NCBI RefSeq assembly: GCF_032854445.1
Contig: NC_088295.1
Location: forward strand, 83,188,644 to 83,252,643
Source: Liolophura sinensis
Lineage: Eukaryota; Mollusca; Polyplacophora; Chitonida; Chitonidae
DNA length: 64,000 nucleotides
Direction of reading: 5' to 3'
The stretch's first letter is position 1. Each line of letters opens with the position of its first letter. Made by a program: the position numbers and the translations under genes. The notes below the pieces were generated by a model. It searched no databases and had not been told where the DNA came from. It saw only the letters and a list, made by a program, of their open reading frames with translations. Below, one piece after another: positions 1 to 10,752 of the stretch.

Positions 1-218
1 TATCTTTACGACAGCATTAACACTATCTGATACTACCACATTTTCATCCGTTGTCAAGGCAACACACATTGGGTAGTTTATTTGGTGTGGTAGAGCTCCT
101 TGGAGACCAAACTTGCATTTCAGTTGTCCTTCGCTAGTGAATATTTGTATTCTGTGATTTTCCGTATCCGCCACCACGATGTCCCCTGCGGCAGAAAAAG
201 ATAAATCACACGAATGCA
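1..218 (-). CDS. NHL-repeat protein exon (TRIM-NHL-like), partial
   Basis: The minus strand is open from a good splice acceptor (pyrimidine-rich tract, then CAG, at about 219-220) to the window edge, and enters in phase 1. It reads HSCDLSFSAAGDIVVADTEN, then HRIQIF, a spacer with KCKFG, then a second repeat PHQINYPMCVAL followed by ENVVVSDSVNAVVKI. The pattern 'G-[DN]-I-V-V-A-D-x-x-N-H-R-I-Q-x-F' is the hallmark of an NHL blade, and the second repeat follows at the usual spacing of about 40 residues. NHL propellers occur in TRIM2/3/71-like ubiquitin ligases and related proteins, where they bind RNA or protein. No RING, B-box or coiled coil is visible, so membership of the TRIM family is inference. 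The gene continues beyond base 1, and no upstream exon was recognised between 219 and about 1,500. NHL identity is secure; the exact acceptor is fairly secure. Confidence 0.85.
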
Positions 219-1520
219 CTGGCGTGAAGTACAAGACAAAGCATATTAGCAGACAAAATAAAATATGTGTGCAGCGGCATTAGATAGTCAGTAATTAAAA
301 CTGGTCAGATGAATTACATCACAGTGGAGATTGCATGGACCGCGAGATGTTTGATTAGCTGGGGACCAGATGTAATACAATTGCAGACATTATAGCACTT
401 TGTAGCTATAGCCCTTATATTAGATGCCAATACGGATAATTACTGGCAGCCAATTTAGCTTATGGTGAACACCTGTGAGGTGGGTAACCCACTGTACAAG
501 CCGGGGGTGAATACATGTTCTGTATGGCAGATATATCGAATAAAACCCAGAAGATTATTAGCCGCCTCGATAACTGCACATACATGTATGGGCAACCAAG
601 CAAGCACCTGAATATAACACGCACAAACCATAGTAATGACAACAGACAACAAGCTACACTGCCTATATATTTATGAAATGATCAAGGAGGCGGCGAGTTC
701 GAAGCAAGCTATCGGCGTTTCCTTTCTGGTCTTTTTGCCGAGGTGTATGTCTAACAATAGGAGGACTCGGTTCCGCCCACAAACCAATCTCATCACAAGT
801 GAAATATTCACTAACCCCCGGCGTTAAGCACCAATGAAATAAGAAAAAAGTAAATCAGAACCACAACTATCACAGCGATTTGATTCTGTGGATTTTCTGT
901 GGATAAGGGATTTTAATGGATTATCTATGGATTATGAATCTGATATGACGCAAGAAAACGTTCCAGTAAGCCAGATAGCTGTTTCGAGGATATGTGCGTA
1001 ACGTGTTATAGGTAGAATAAACAAAAACACATGGTCATTTTCCAATTTCTCAATGTGTATTTTTCTAAATTTTCTACTCGAAACTGTCCCCGAACTCATG
1101 TAAAGTCTCAGATGTGACGAGTGGACGTTACAAGGAGTGAAAATACGCGGATTTTTCTTAACTGTGTGTAACTGCCGAGGGTGATAATGCTTTAACACGG
1201 GCACGTGTATTTGTTTGTCCCGCACTGATGAAACCTTGATCATGGACACTCGAAAGAGCTATTCAGCTTATAATCAGTAGCTCACGTCTCTTTAGTGGCA
1301 GCAAAACGAAGCATAGTCCTAACTAATTTTAACCAGTGTCTTGTTCCGCGTAAGTTTACGTTCACAGTGTTGTTTTACGTTGGGGAATTTCGGTTTGGTC
1401 TAATCGATGTCATAATTTCATTTTTTGAAAACGATATTGCCAGAGACACATCTATAGTGCTACAGTTCTCAGAGTTTGTGATTTGAAGTATTCTCTGATT
1501 ACCATGTAAGAAACTTAAAT
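219..1520. other. Non-coding or unassigned stretch beside the NHL exon
   Basis: Presumably intron or upstream sequence of the NHL gene. A minus-strand open frame of 105 codons at 932-1,249 matches no family I know and has no repeat or domain pattern, so I do not call it a gene. Short repeats of a TGGAT-like word occur around 886-935. Nothing else stands out. Confidence 0.4.
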
Positions 1521-1521
1521 T

Positions 1522-1616
1522 CTTTTCGTAGTGGTGTAGATTTATGTTTAGATCTATATACGAAAAAGACTTTTTATTTATCAAATCTAAACAGAAGTCT
1601 ATACCACTACGAAAAG
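1522..1616. other. Long near-perfect inverted repeat (hairpin)
   Basis: Two 32-base arms (1,522-1,553 and 1,585-1,616) are reverse complements with three differences, separated by 31 bases. The left arm begins CTTTTCGTAGTGGT and the right arm ends ACCACTACGAAAAG. Two of the three differences would be G-U pairs in RNA from the plus strand, leaving one true mismatch. The pairing does not extend past the arms. It could be a microRNA-like precursor, the remains of a small inverted-repeat transposon, or a palindromic duplication. No target-site duplication was found. Confidence 0.6.
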
Positions 1617-1915
1617 ACATTTTATATAACATTATAATGCAAATGTCCTCATTTAACAAAATAGGCCAAATCTTTACTTCCAACTTTGAACACACTTAAT
1701 AAACAGGTGCACATGCACTGAGATCCATTTAACGAAGACCTGTATTGATGTCTACCAAAACTACAGATAACACAGGTCTGTTGTTTAGTATGTATAACTG
1801 ATATATAGACAATGCCATAACCACATTCAGCATTCCAATGACCACAACCTAACATCCCGGATGAATTTCTCCTCTTGACACCGATTCACTCATACGAGGG
1901 CAAGAACAAAGAAAT

Positions 1916-2050
1916 TGTTTATTTGTTTGATTTGTGTTTTACGCTGTTCTCAAGAATATTTCACTTATACGACGGTGGCCAGCATTATGGTGGAAGGAAA
2001 CCGAGCAAAGCCTAGGAGAAACCCACGACCATCCACAGGTTGGCTCAAAG
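1916..2050 (-). mobile_element. MetaSINE-like SINE, 3' part, degenerate
   Basis: Read on the minus strand it carries the core shared by all copies in this window: GCTGGCC.CCGTCGTATAAG, then GTGAAATATTCTTGAG and an A/T-rich AATAAA-type tail. The tRNA-like head is missing, so the copy is 5'-truncated. The name MetaSINE is given by resemblance remembered from the literature, not from a search. Confidence 0.7.
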
Positions 2051-3174
2051 AAGGTTTTGATGTAGATAGTTTGCGCTAGACAGTAGTCACAAAACACCCA
2101 CCTGATTTCGTCACAGCCACACCTGAGGGCATGTTGAATTGACCTTTGCCCTTTCCCCGTTTCCCAAACCGCCTCAGCAGCTTGCTCCTCTCCATTCCTA
2201 CGTTCTGCCCGTTCCGCCCGTCCGTTCCGAACACTCGCCTCAGAAGGTACATGTTCAGCCGAACGGCACTATAAAGGCAGGAATGCCGACATGGTACCTA
2301 GGCCAGTGTAGATACATCTTCATCACGGTTGCCGTTAACTGTAATCCATGATCTGAATAAAAGAAGCAGATCGGTAAGGAACGAAGTAAGGGGGCACGTG
2401 CACAGCAATGCCGATCACGTCAACGTTATAGCTGTGTATACTGAGAAAATCCTAACATGAGCTGTGCAGGCGCTACAAGCATTATCCAGATATGCTCGTA
2501 ATATATTTGACACGTTTAATACAAATACCATTAATTGGGGACTTGCCATGGAAATATCACTCTCTAAAGCACGGAGTGTCAAGGCTGTATTTATCCATTC
2601 CCTTATATGGCTGTTGAAGAAGCACACAGACCACAGTCTGAAGGTGTTTGAACTTCAGCCCCGGGGACACCAAGAAGGTGGAATAAATCCTAGACTAGCT
2701 AACTGCACACACACACACACTGTCTCCGACATGGCCTTTAGCTTGGCCACTACGGCAAACTACCAAATGCCAACATCAATGAGTTGTAATAGGCTTCCGT
2801 ATCCGTTTCCGAAACCCCTCGCTGACAATAACGGTTAACATGAGGCAAAACCACTTTGTGTGAATATATACTGCTACATACGTGTTATCGATTTAAACAT
2901 TCACTGGATCCTAAGTTTGACATGTATTGAAAAAAAACAAAAATTTATGACAGCTCTTAAAAACTTCTGGCGAAGGAAGGAAATGGCGAGGAAAATAATT
3001 ATGCACAAGGTACAGCAATTTTAGTTAAGTAATTGGAATGTTCAATAAACCTTGAAGCGTGAAAAAGGTCTCAAAACAACCCAAAAATATTACTGTAAAA
3101 ATGACTTCAGCCATTATGTTCAGCGATCTAATTCTAGCAAAGTAGTCGAAGAGCAATAAAATTAGTTAAGATGT
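2051..3174. other. Intergenic, no gene recognised
   Basis: A 124-codon plus-strand frame at 2,464-2,838 and its shadows look random in composition. A short (CA)n run sits at about 2,706-2,720. No other feature could be supported. Confidence 0.4.
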
Positions 3175-3203
3175 CCCCCCCCCCCCCCCCCCCACCCACC
3201 CCC
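3175..3203. repeat. Poly-C tract, 19 bases, with C-rich extension
   Basis: Nineteen consecutive C, then ACCCACCCCC. On the minus strand this is G-rich and could form a quadruplex. Such runs are error-prone in sequencing, so the exact length is uncertain. Confidence 0.9.
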
Positions 3204-6200
3204 TTTGAACGGCGACCCAATTGCAGCCATATTATAATAATAACATTAACATAGAAAAAAGGGACAATCAAGGGTAATGTTACCGACGTAAATCTCCACG
3301 CCACGGCAGTTGTTACTGCATGCTTTTTGCCCATCCTTTCACGACGCTGTATACCACAATGAGCCAAACCAAATCAAACCATGCAGGCAAAACTGTACCA
3401 CATTCGATTTCAGTGGATTATGCCGAGTTCGCTTGTACCAGTGCCGTGACGTGTCCCCTCTATTACAAGGGAGACCCCGTAGTTATGTAGCCCATAACGT
3501 CTGAGTCTGATCCCAGCTTGCATCAGTTCAACCTATCACACGGTGAAATCCCACAGTGAAAACGGCCACTGGAAGGATTGGTAGACACGGGGGCAGGAAT
3601 CCTTTTGACATGAAGTTGGAATATAGCGTAGCGACAAACGCCTGTCATAACGAATCGGTTTTCGATCTGATCCTGATCCCCCCGCTCTGTAGCACACCTA
3701 GGGTTAGTGCTATTGATTTACGTCATGGTTTAGAGAACGCCTTTCCGAGTCGTATCGACACAGCTTGATAGATCTCTAAAGGAAGAACTGCTATCAAGCC
3801 AACCAAACTTAATTGTTTGCACCACCAAATTTAACATAGGTCATTAATTCTACCAGACGGATCGCAGAGCGGTGTCACCAAATACAGCTAAGAAGCGACT
3901 AGAAGATCGATTTGCGTGACCAACAGGCTTATGTTACCTATACCGAAGTCCGTGCTCCGAGATCAGATCGTGCTCATCTAATCGGCTATCTACACATTCA
4001 TGAGCCAGGATGCCCCGTTCAGGACAGCAGAATCCACCGATAAAATATTTTCCTGTTCCTGAAGAGGTCAAAGCCGCCAGCGGTCAGCCTATGGCAGAGT
4101 AAACTATTGATGTGGGCTGGAAAGATAATGGTTCATTTCGAGTAATCCCCATCACGCCTTCAGGCCAGTCGCACAAAATTACCATTTCCGCCATGTGTAA
4201 TTACCATGGTTATATGCGGCATAAACAGATGAAAAACATAGGGTGGAAAATCTCATCGAGTGTAAGGTTTAGATCTAGGTGTTGTTATAGACATTTGTTT
4301 AAATATTGTCAACCATGGTGGACGTTCAAAGTCAATAATAAGAAACTGCTAAAGAACTACACATGTATAGAATGGATTTATATTAAGAAATGTTGCCAGA
4401 AACATGTTCAATGTTCCCAAAAAGAAGCAAAGAATTTTTTGTCGTACAAATTTAATTAATATCGAAATCATTATCCATGACAGAATATAAATTGTTAACA
4501 AACGTTGTGTATCTCACATGCGCCTTAACTTCAACAATTCATTTATCTAACGTGGCGATTTTATTCATAATGATATATGTACATACTCTAGTAGAAAGGG
4601 TGTTACAACACTTATACAGGAGGTTGATTTGGATATATATTTACTGAAACAGCAATTTTGCAAACGGCTCTAAACCTGAGAATCTTCTGATGGACATTTA
4701 ATTAATGAAATTATTGCCATACCATCAGCTGGGAGACAAGGCCACACTGAACAAGCCTTACATCAGGTAAACTACACATACTTGTGATCTGTCTGATGAT
4801 ATTTAAGGCGTCCAATATACTGAGAGATGTTTACACATCATTTACATTAGGAAGACATCCAGGCTACTTATGTAAGGGGAGGTGAATGGCGATCCTGTCA
4901 GTCTGAGAAGATTTACGCCTTCCCCGGTCTCATTATCCAAAGCAATTTCAGTAGCTCTGATCGGTTAAAGGCAGTGCCTTTTTTTGGCCAGTCGTTCCCC
5001 CAATACGCTTCTGGGAAGGCGCCAATAGCAAGCCCTTGGGCCACAGCAGCGGTCATGGGAATGGCTGTATGTAAGCGTTAATTAGACAGTAAATGAATGA
5101 CCCGATGTACCGAAATGTATATAGTGCTTGTGAGAAACAAATGGCCAAAGTCACCAATGTTAGTCTTTATCCAGTCCTTGGGTTTGTAACACCCGTCAAC
5201 AGCTCATCCAATAAAATTCGCAACTTTAAAATGTAGACGTCACAACAGGCATTCGCAGAAAAGTTGTCAAACAAAATGGACGGTCAATAATTGCACGTAA
5301 AATTCCTAAAACAACGTTCAACACAAACCACCCAAAAACTACTCATGTGTATAAAATACATCTTTAAGAGTCATGCAAACAGAAGCAGCCCACAGTTTTT
5401 AATTTTGAATTAAATCAGTATCCAAATCGTGTACTTTTAAACAAACTTAACCACAGATGTGCGTCACACAGCCCTGTAGGACAGTCCTGTTTCCTATGTA
5501 CTGTATTGTTTTTGCGTCATCAGTAGTGCATAGTAGAAAGCAACGCATATGAACCTATAAGGTTTTTCTGCACGGCTAATATCTCATTTTTTAAATTTAT
5601 TCTTTGAGAGGTATACATTTAGCTGATAACTGCTTGCTTGGAGAGGTACAAATTTGGCTGATAGTTCTTTCTCTGGAGAGGTACAGGTGTCGAACAGACT
5701 TAATTATCTGATTCCGTTAACAGTTCCTCAGGTGCCTCTCCCTAGGCTCTACAAGTCCCACCCACTGCTCTAACAAGCCACCTGATGCTTGGTCGGCAAT
5801 CGCGCACGCCCATTTCCTCAACCCAACTCATGGACTACACCCTAGTTCAAAAGATATTGTTACCCATCGTTTTTTTAAGCTGATGGCAGTCATCAGTAAT
5901 ACTATACACTGCAAAGAAGAGAAATTATACTTTTGTAAATAGAAAAGAATGGTACTGACGGATTTGATGTATCATCTGTCAACCTGTACTCATGTTTCTG
6001 GTTGTACATGCATATGGTCGGTTCAACAACGTGTGGCTTGGTAAAAGGCAAGAGTGTCGGTGAAAAACAATGTGTCCAGTGCCCTACATTTAACAGCAGA
6101 CATTGAACCGTGATGTGTCAACTAAGGGCCAAGACAAGGATATGTTGTCATATTGCCAAACGTCCATTAAATCCCAGGCAGGGTAAATGTGTATAAATCA

Positions 6201-7660
6201 GGCGCCGCAGGGAGCGTCTTGGGAGGAAATGACACAGACAAGATAGGTTTGAAGGCAGTCTACTCATCAGCCGTATAAATTAGCTGTAGCCCAGACAATC
6301 TCGGGGGAGATCTGTCATTCTGGTATCGGCCTATTGACTGCCTACACTGTGTCGTCTTCACGCAATCTCGTCTTTTATAACACACTCTATTAGGTTTGGA
6401 TGAATACAAGCGGCAAAACAGGCTGATATTAGTATCCGCCTCTGAAGGAATGAACTCTTTGTCCAGCTTGCATCGGAACAGTCCAAGCTATATGTTCAAA
6501 AATGGCAATGTTATGTGATTTAGATCACTTTAGACGACAGCACTGTGTATATGTTTTACCTAGGGTCAACGCTACACCCCCACTCTGCAAGCTAGAAGCC
6601 TTATACCGCTTTTCATAGAAATAAGCGACTTAAGTTATATTTATAAAATCTGGACAGTAAATATTAAGCTTGATATAAGAACATCCTAAAATAGGACGTA
6701 CCCTACTGCCGTCACGGAGACGACTAACCAAACATTTTACTTGGTCATCTTGTTTCCAAATAAAAGAAGTTCATGTGAAATCTGGTTATATACCCTTCAT
6801 TTCAAAATCTTGCATTTGATTTTTCAGGTCCAGGTTTATAGTCTTATTCAGTGAAATTTATGCTCTATATTTTTTTCAAATTGTCTTTTGAATTTGTGTT
6901 AGCGATCAAATGAAAAATGCTTACATGACTGAGAATTCCTACTATCAGAAAGGTATCGAAAATTTCACCAATTGCCACGGGCCGAGAAAACCGCTAGGCG
7001 CCAAAAAGTGGACGCGTTGATCACAAATGGACGTAAGAGCTTGGATATATTACTATATGCATAGTTGTGTAATGATACAATGATTACTACACATGGAGTA
7101 ACAAAAAGCAACAACGTTCACTGTTCGTAAACTGTCGGTTGTGAAACGGTTTACGGCGAGAACAAAATCATTATTAAACAAAGACGAATGTGAAAAAAAT
7201 TACATTTTAACAAGGAAGGCTAAATGTTCGGCTAAAATGTACCTTTTCCTTAGCAGTCCTATTGGTAATACATGTAGGACATTTTGTCTTAGAACCTGAT
7301 ATCAAAACTTATTCAGCTCAGTTACTTTGTAGAAGAAGTCTGGTAATCGTTATCATATCACTTTCCAGGCTGCGCTGTCATTAACAGAGCTTTTCTTAGT
7401 GCTACCCTCAAAGACAGATGAATTGCCATGTTTTTTTGCCATCACGTTAGGAAAGCATTAAACTTGTGCTCACAAAAGGCATATTTATTATTGATTTGAC
7501 ATTTTTAACATGGCAAACTATTCTCAGATATTGAACTTCACTTGTCATAGCACATCTCCTGGATTCCCGCCCATAAAGTTCGAGGAAAAATTGTGTTAAG
7601 AACATGGAGAACGCCAAACACAGTTCCTCTTCCTGGTAATTAGATGTATCACGTTAAGGT
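3204..7660. other. Long intergenic stretch, nothing recognised
   Basis: About 4.5 kb without an open frame I can defend, tandem repeat or SINE. The longest frame (4,112-4,459, 115 codons) has no recognisable domain. A short direct repetition of TTTGGCTGATA/TTAGCTGATAACT around 5,610-5,690 is the only local pattern noted. Confidence 0.4.
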
Positions 7661-7661
7661 A

Positions 7662-8027
7662 TATTACCTTATCATCTTCAGGACACATCCCTTGTATCAT
7701 CGTCAAAGCATATCACCTGTATCAGCGTCAGGATATATGACCTGTATCATCGTCAGGACATATCAATTGCATCACCGTCAGGACATATTACCTATATCAC
7801 CGTCAGGGCATATCACCTGTATCACCGTCATGGTATATCACATGTATCACCGTTAGGGAATATCACCTATATCATCGTCGAGACATATCACATGCATCAC
7901 CGTCAGGGAATATCACGTGCATCACCATCAGGGAGTATCACTTGTATCATTGCCAGGGAATATCACGTGTATCACCGTCACGGAATATCACTTGTATCAT
8001 CGTCGAGACATATCACCTGTATCATGC
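7662..8027. repeat. Minisatellite, 25-bp unit, about 14 copies
   Basis: Diverged tandem copies around ATATCACCTGTATCACCGTC followed by AGG.C. Copies differ at several positions each, so the array is old or not being homogenised. It ends about 90 bases before a plus-strand SINE. The frame at 7,644-7,856 is only this repeat. Confidence 0.85.
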
Positions 8028-8112
8028 ACTTCACAGCGCGTGCAAGGTGACTCATTCGTACGGTGGAATACCTGTATGTCGTACTAACTTGAAGATTTTC
8101 ACAAATGTGTAA

Positions 8113-8266
8113 TGGGACGTGGGAAGGTCTGACAGCAACCTGCGGATGGTCGTGGGTTTCCACCGGGCTCTACCAGGTTTCCTCCCACCATAATGCTGGC
8201 CGCCGTCGTACAAGTGAAATTTTCTTGAGTACGGCGTAATACAGCAATCAAATAAATAAATTAAAT
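8113..8266 (+). mobile_element. MetaSINE-like SINE, 5'-truncated
   Basis: It begins within the body (CCTGCGGATGGTCGTGGG) and runs through the core (CCACCATAATGCTGGCCGCC, then GTCGTACAAGTGAAAT and GAGTACGGCG) to a CAATCAAATAAATAAATT tail. The tRNA-like head is absent. It resembles the copies at 24,928 and 42,180. Confidence 0.85.
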
Positions 8267-8681
8267 GCGTAACGTGTGTGCCGTCATTGAAATTCAGCGG
8301 AAATATAGTTGTTTATTGGTCATTCAGCACGTAATATTCGACAAATCGATTCTACAAACAACATCATGAGTCTGATGTGTTTCAAAGTACGGCTGTAAAA
8401 CCTAAAATAATATTTCTATTTATTAAGTTCAAATCCAATAAGGTCTCTCGCAGGCTCATTTGACTATATCACAAACAAGTCCCCAGACGTGAATCCAGTT
8501 AGACTCCAGTTTTAAGTCAAGGTTTCTTTTTTTTTGTTTGGTTTCGGAAACATAACAGTGATAGTTTATACACGATATAAGTAGTAGATTCTTGCGTATT
8601 TCTTTAAATACTTTTCAAATAAATCAAAAATTAAGTGTAGTTTATACTCAGTCAGGCGCTTACCAAAGGGCGGTCGTTTAC

Positions 8682-8788
8682 TCCGGGGTTTACTTCGGTT
8701 TCTTCCACCCAGTGATCGCCCTCATATAAGTGAAAGATTTTTGAGTGTGCAGTTAAACACCAATCAAATAAATAAATAAATAAACTAA
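8682..8788 (+). mobile_element. MetaSINE-like SINE, degenerate 3' half
   Basis: Only the end of the core (CATATAAGTGAAAGATTTTT) and the tail (CACCAATCAAATAAATAAAT) are recognisable. The core is more diverged than in the copy 400 bases upstream. Confidence 0.7.
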
Positions 8789-10190
8789 GTCAAGGCAGGT
8801 CACGTGTATTTGACTGCTTCCGATCGTTTTGCCAGGAGGCCATCTTAATTTGGTTGATCGAGCAGACCAGTAAACCGATTTGTCATCGTGGCTAGCCTTA
8901 ATGGAATGGGTAAGTCTGGCAATATACGGAGACGGATTGGCTTCCGAGAGTTTTGGGGTATCTTGAGGGAACCACAGGCAAACCTAATGAGAACTTAAAC
9001 CAGGGTCTGGTCAACTGCGGGACACAACAGCCACTGGGCAGGTCCCCTCCATTTGAAAGCCTGTCACAGCGACTTTCTGATCAATCTAAGACGGCAGTGG
9101 CACAGGATACGAACATTGCTCCATTTATCCATCTCACTCAACGAGACGCCTTGTTTCCACGTTCAATCTGACACCGTTTGATCACGTGTAAACCTTTTCG
9201 ACCACACTGTTATTTTCCGCGTAAAGCTGAAGAACACCCAGTTCAACTTCTCTCGATGAAATCGAAAATAGGACGTTCACAAAATTCTACAATGCATCGT
9301 ATTTATTTATGACGATATACTTCCATCGAATGTGGTATTACAGAAGACAAAGATGCAGTGGAAATGGCTATGACATTCCCAGGCAAACAGATTATGAGTC
9401 TAGTTTAGTCCATGGACTCGAACCTCTTCTCATGGTAAATTTTCCAAGGGGTTGTTCCTTTTTTTCTATTTGTGAAACGTAAAGACGAGTCGCTGAAGAA
9501 AATTTAATTTACAAGCTTGTTTTTCGAGCAGCCATTTGCTTAAAAATCCCTATCTGCTTAAGCGGTGTGTATGTGATGTTTATCTGTCCTTTATTACCAT
9601 GTGAAAAATGTATAGCTTCTCTTTGAAAGTAAATTTCAAACTTATTCTCTTTTTTCTAGGTCTTCAGGCTCAGTAATGTAATAGGATGGGGAATCTGATC
9701 TCTGAAATACGTAGAAATAACTTCAGTTTTCTCATCATAAAAGTAAATAACGTTTGCAGTTTCACTTAACGAGTATCATTTGTCTCTGACGAGACATAAA
9801 TTTCGAATCTGTTTGAGTTATGGATATCAATAGAATATCCGTTTCCTCATTTCAGATTTTTATATTATAAGTGGCATGTCTATACTGTGAAGAGTTTCAG
9901 TATATCGAATTTGAAGAGCACGTGTTTTCTCAATCAAATGTATAAGAAAGCACTTGATGCTACCATTAACGGGTTTGCCTTCATTAGTCACCCAACAATG
10001 GCAAATGTTATTAATCAATAAGAATGTCCAACATCTACGGTATCTGTTTTCTGTCTCGGTGTATATAAAGGTATTTGCTTTTGTTTTGCAAGTAATAATG
10101 TTTCCCCAGAAACGACAGTGGAAGCTTCACAGAAAATCATGATTGTGGCTCCGTGTATAGATATTAAATACGTTATGGTTAAAATGTTTA
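8789..10190. other. Intergenic, no gene recognised
   Basis: A 72-codon frame at 8,953-9,171 is GC-richer than its surroundings but shows no known domain. I leave it unassigned. No repeat or SINE seen. Confidence 0.35.
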
Positions 10191-10195
10191 CTCCG

Positions 10196-10752
10196 CAATC
10201 ATACCACAGACCCAATCACACACAGGAAATCATACCACAGACCCGGTCACACACAGCCAATCATATCACAGACCCAATCTCACACAGGCAATCATACCAC
10301 AGACCCCGTCAAACACAGGCAATCATACCACAGACCCAATCACACACAGGCAATCATACCACAGACCCAGTCAAACACAGGCAATCATACCACAGACCCA
10401 ATCACACACAGCCAATCATATCACAGACCCAATCTCACACAGGCAATCATACCACAGACCCGGTCAAACACAGGCAATCATATCACAGACCCAATCACAC
10501 ACAGGAAATCATACCAGAGACCCAATCACACACAGCCAATCATATCACAGACCCAATCTCACACAGGCAATCATACCACAGACCCAGTCACACACAGTCA
10601 ATCATACCACAGACCCAATCACACACAGGAAATCATGCCACAGACCCAATCACACACAGCCAATCATATCACAGACCCAATCTCACACAGGCAATCATAC
10701 CACAGACCCAGTCATACACAGGCAATCATACCACAGACCCAATCACACACGG
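10196..10752. repeat. Minisatellite, 31-bp unit, about 18 copies
   Basis: Units contain AATCATACCACAGACCC followed by a variable AATCACACACAGG-type half. A variant pair (one unit ending CAGCC, the next starting AATCATATCACAG) recurs after 5, 4 and 4 units, showing a higher-order period of about 125-155 bp. The unit lacks stop codons in the plus frames, which gives a 228-codon frame at 10,118-10,804 that cycles through all three frames every 93 bases. Confidence 0.95.

Noticed and set aside
186-187. An AG that could start the NHL exon at base 185
   Set aside because: The frame upstream of it still reads as the beginning of an NHL blade (HSCDLSFSAAG); the acceptor at 219-220 has a better pyrimidine tract.
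932-1249. 105-codon minus-strand frame as an upstream exon of the NHL gene
   Set aside because: No RING, B-box, coiled-coil or NHL pattern, and no clear splice borders in a compatible phase.
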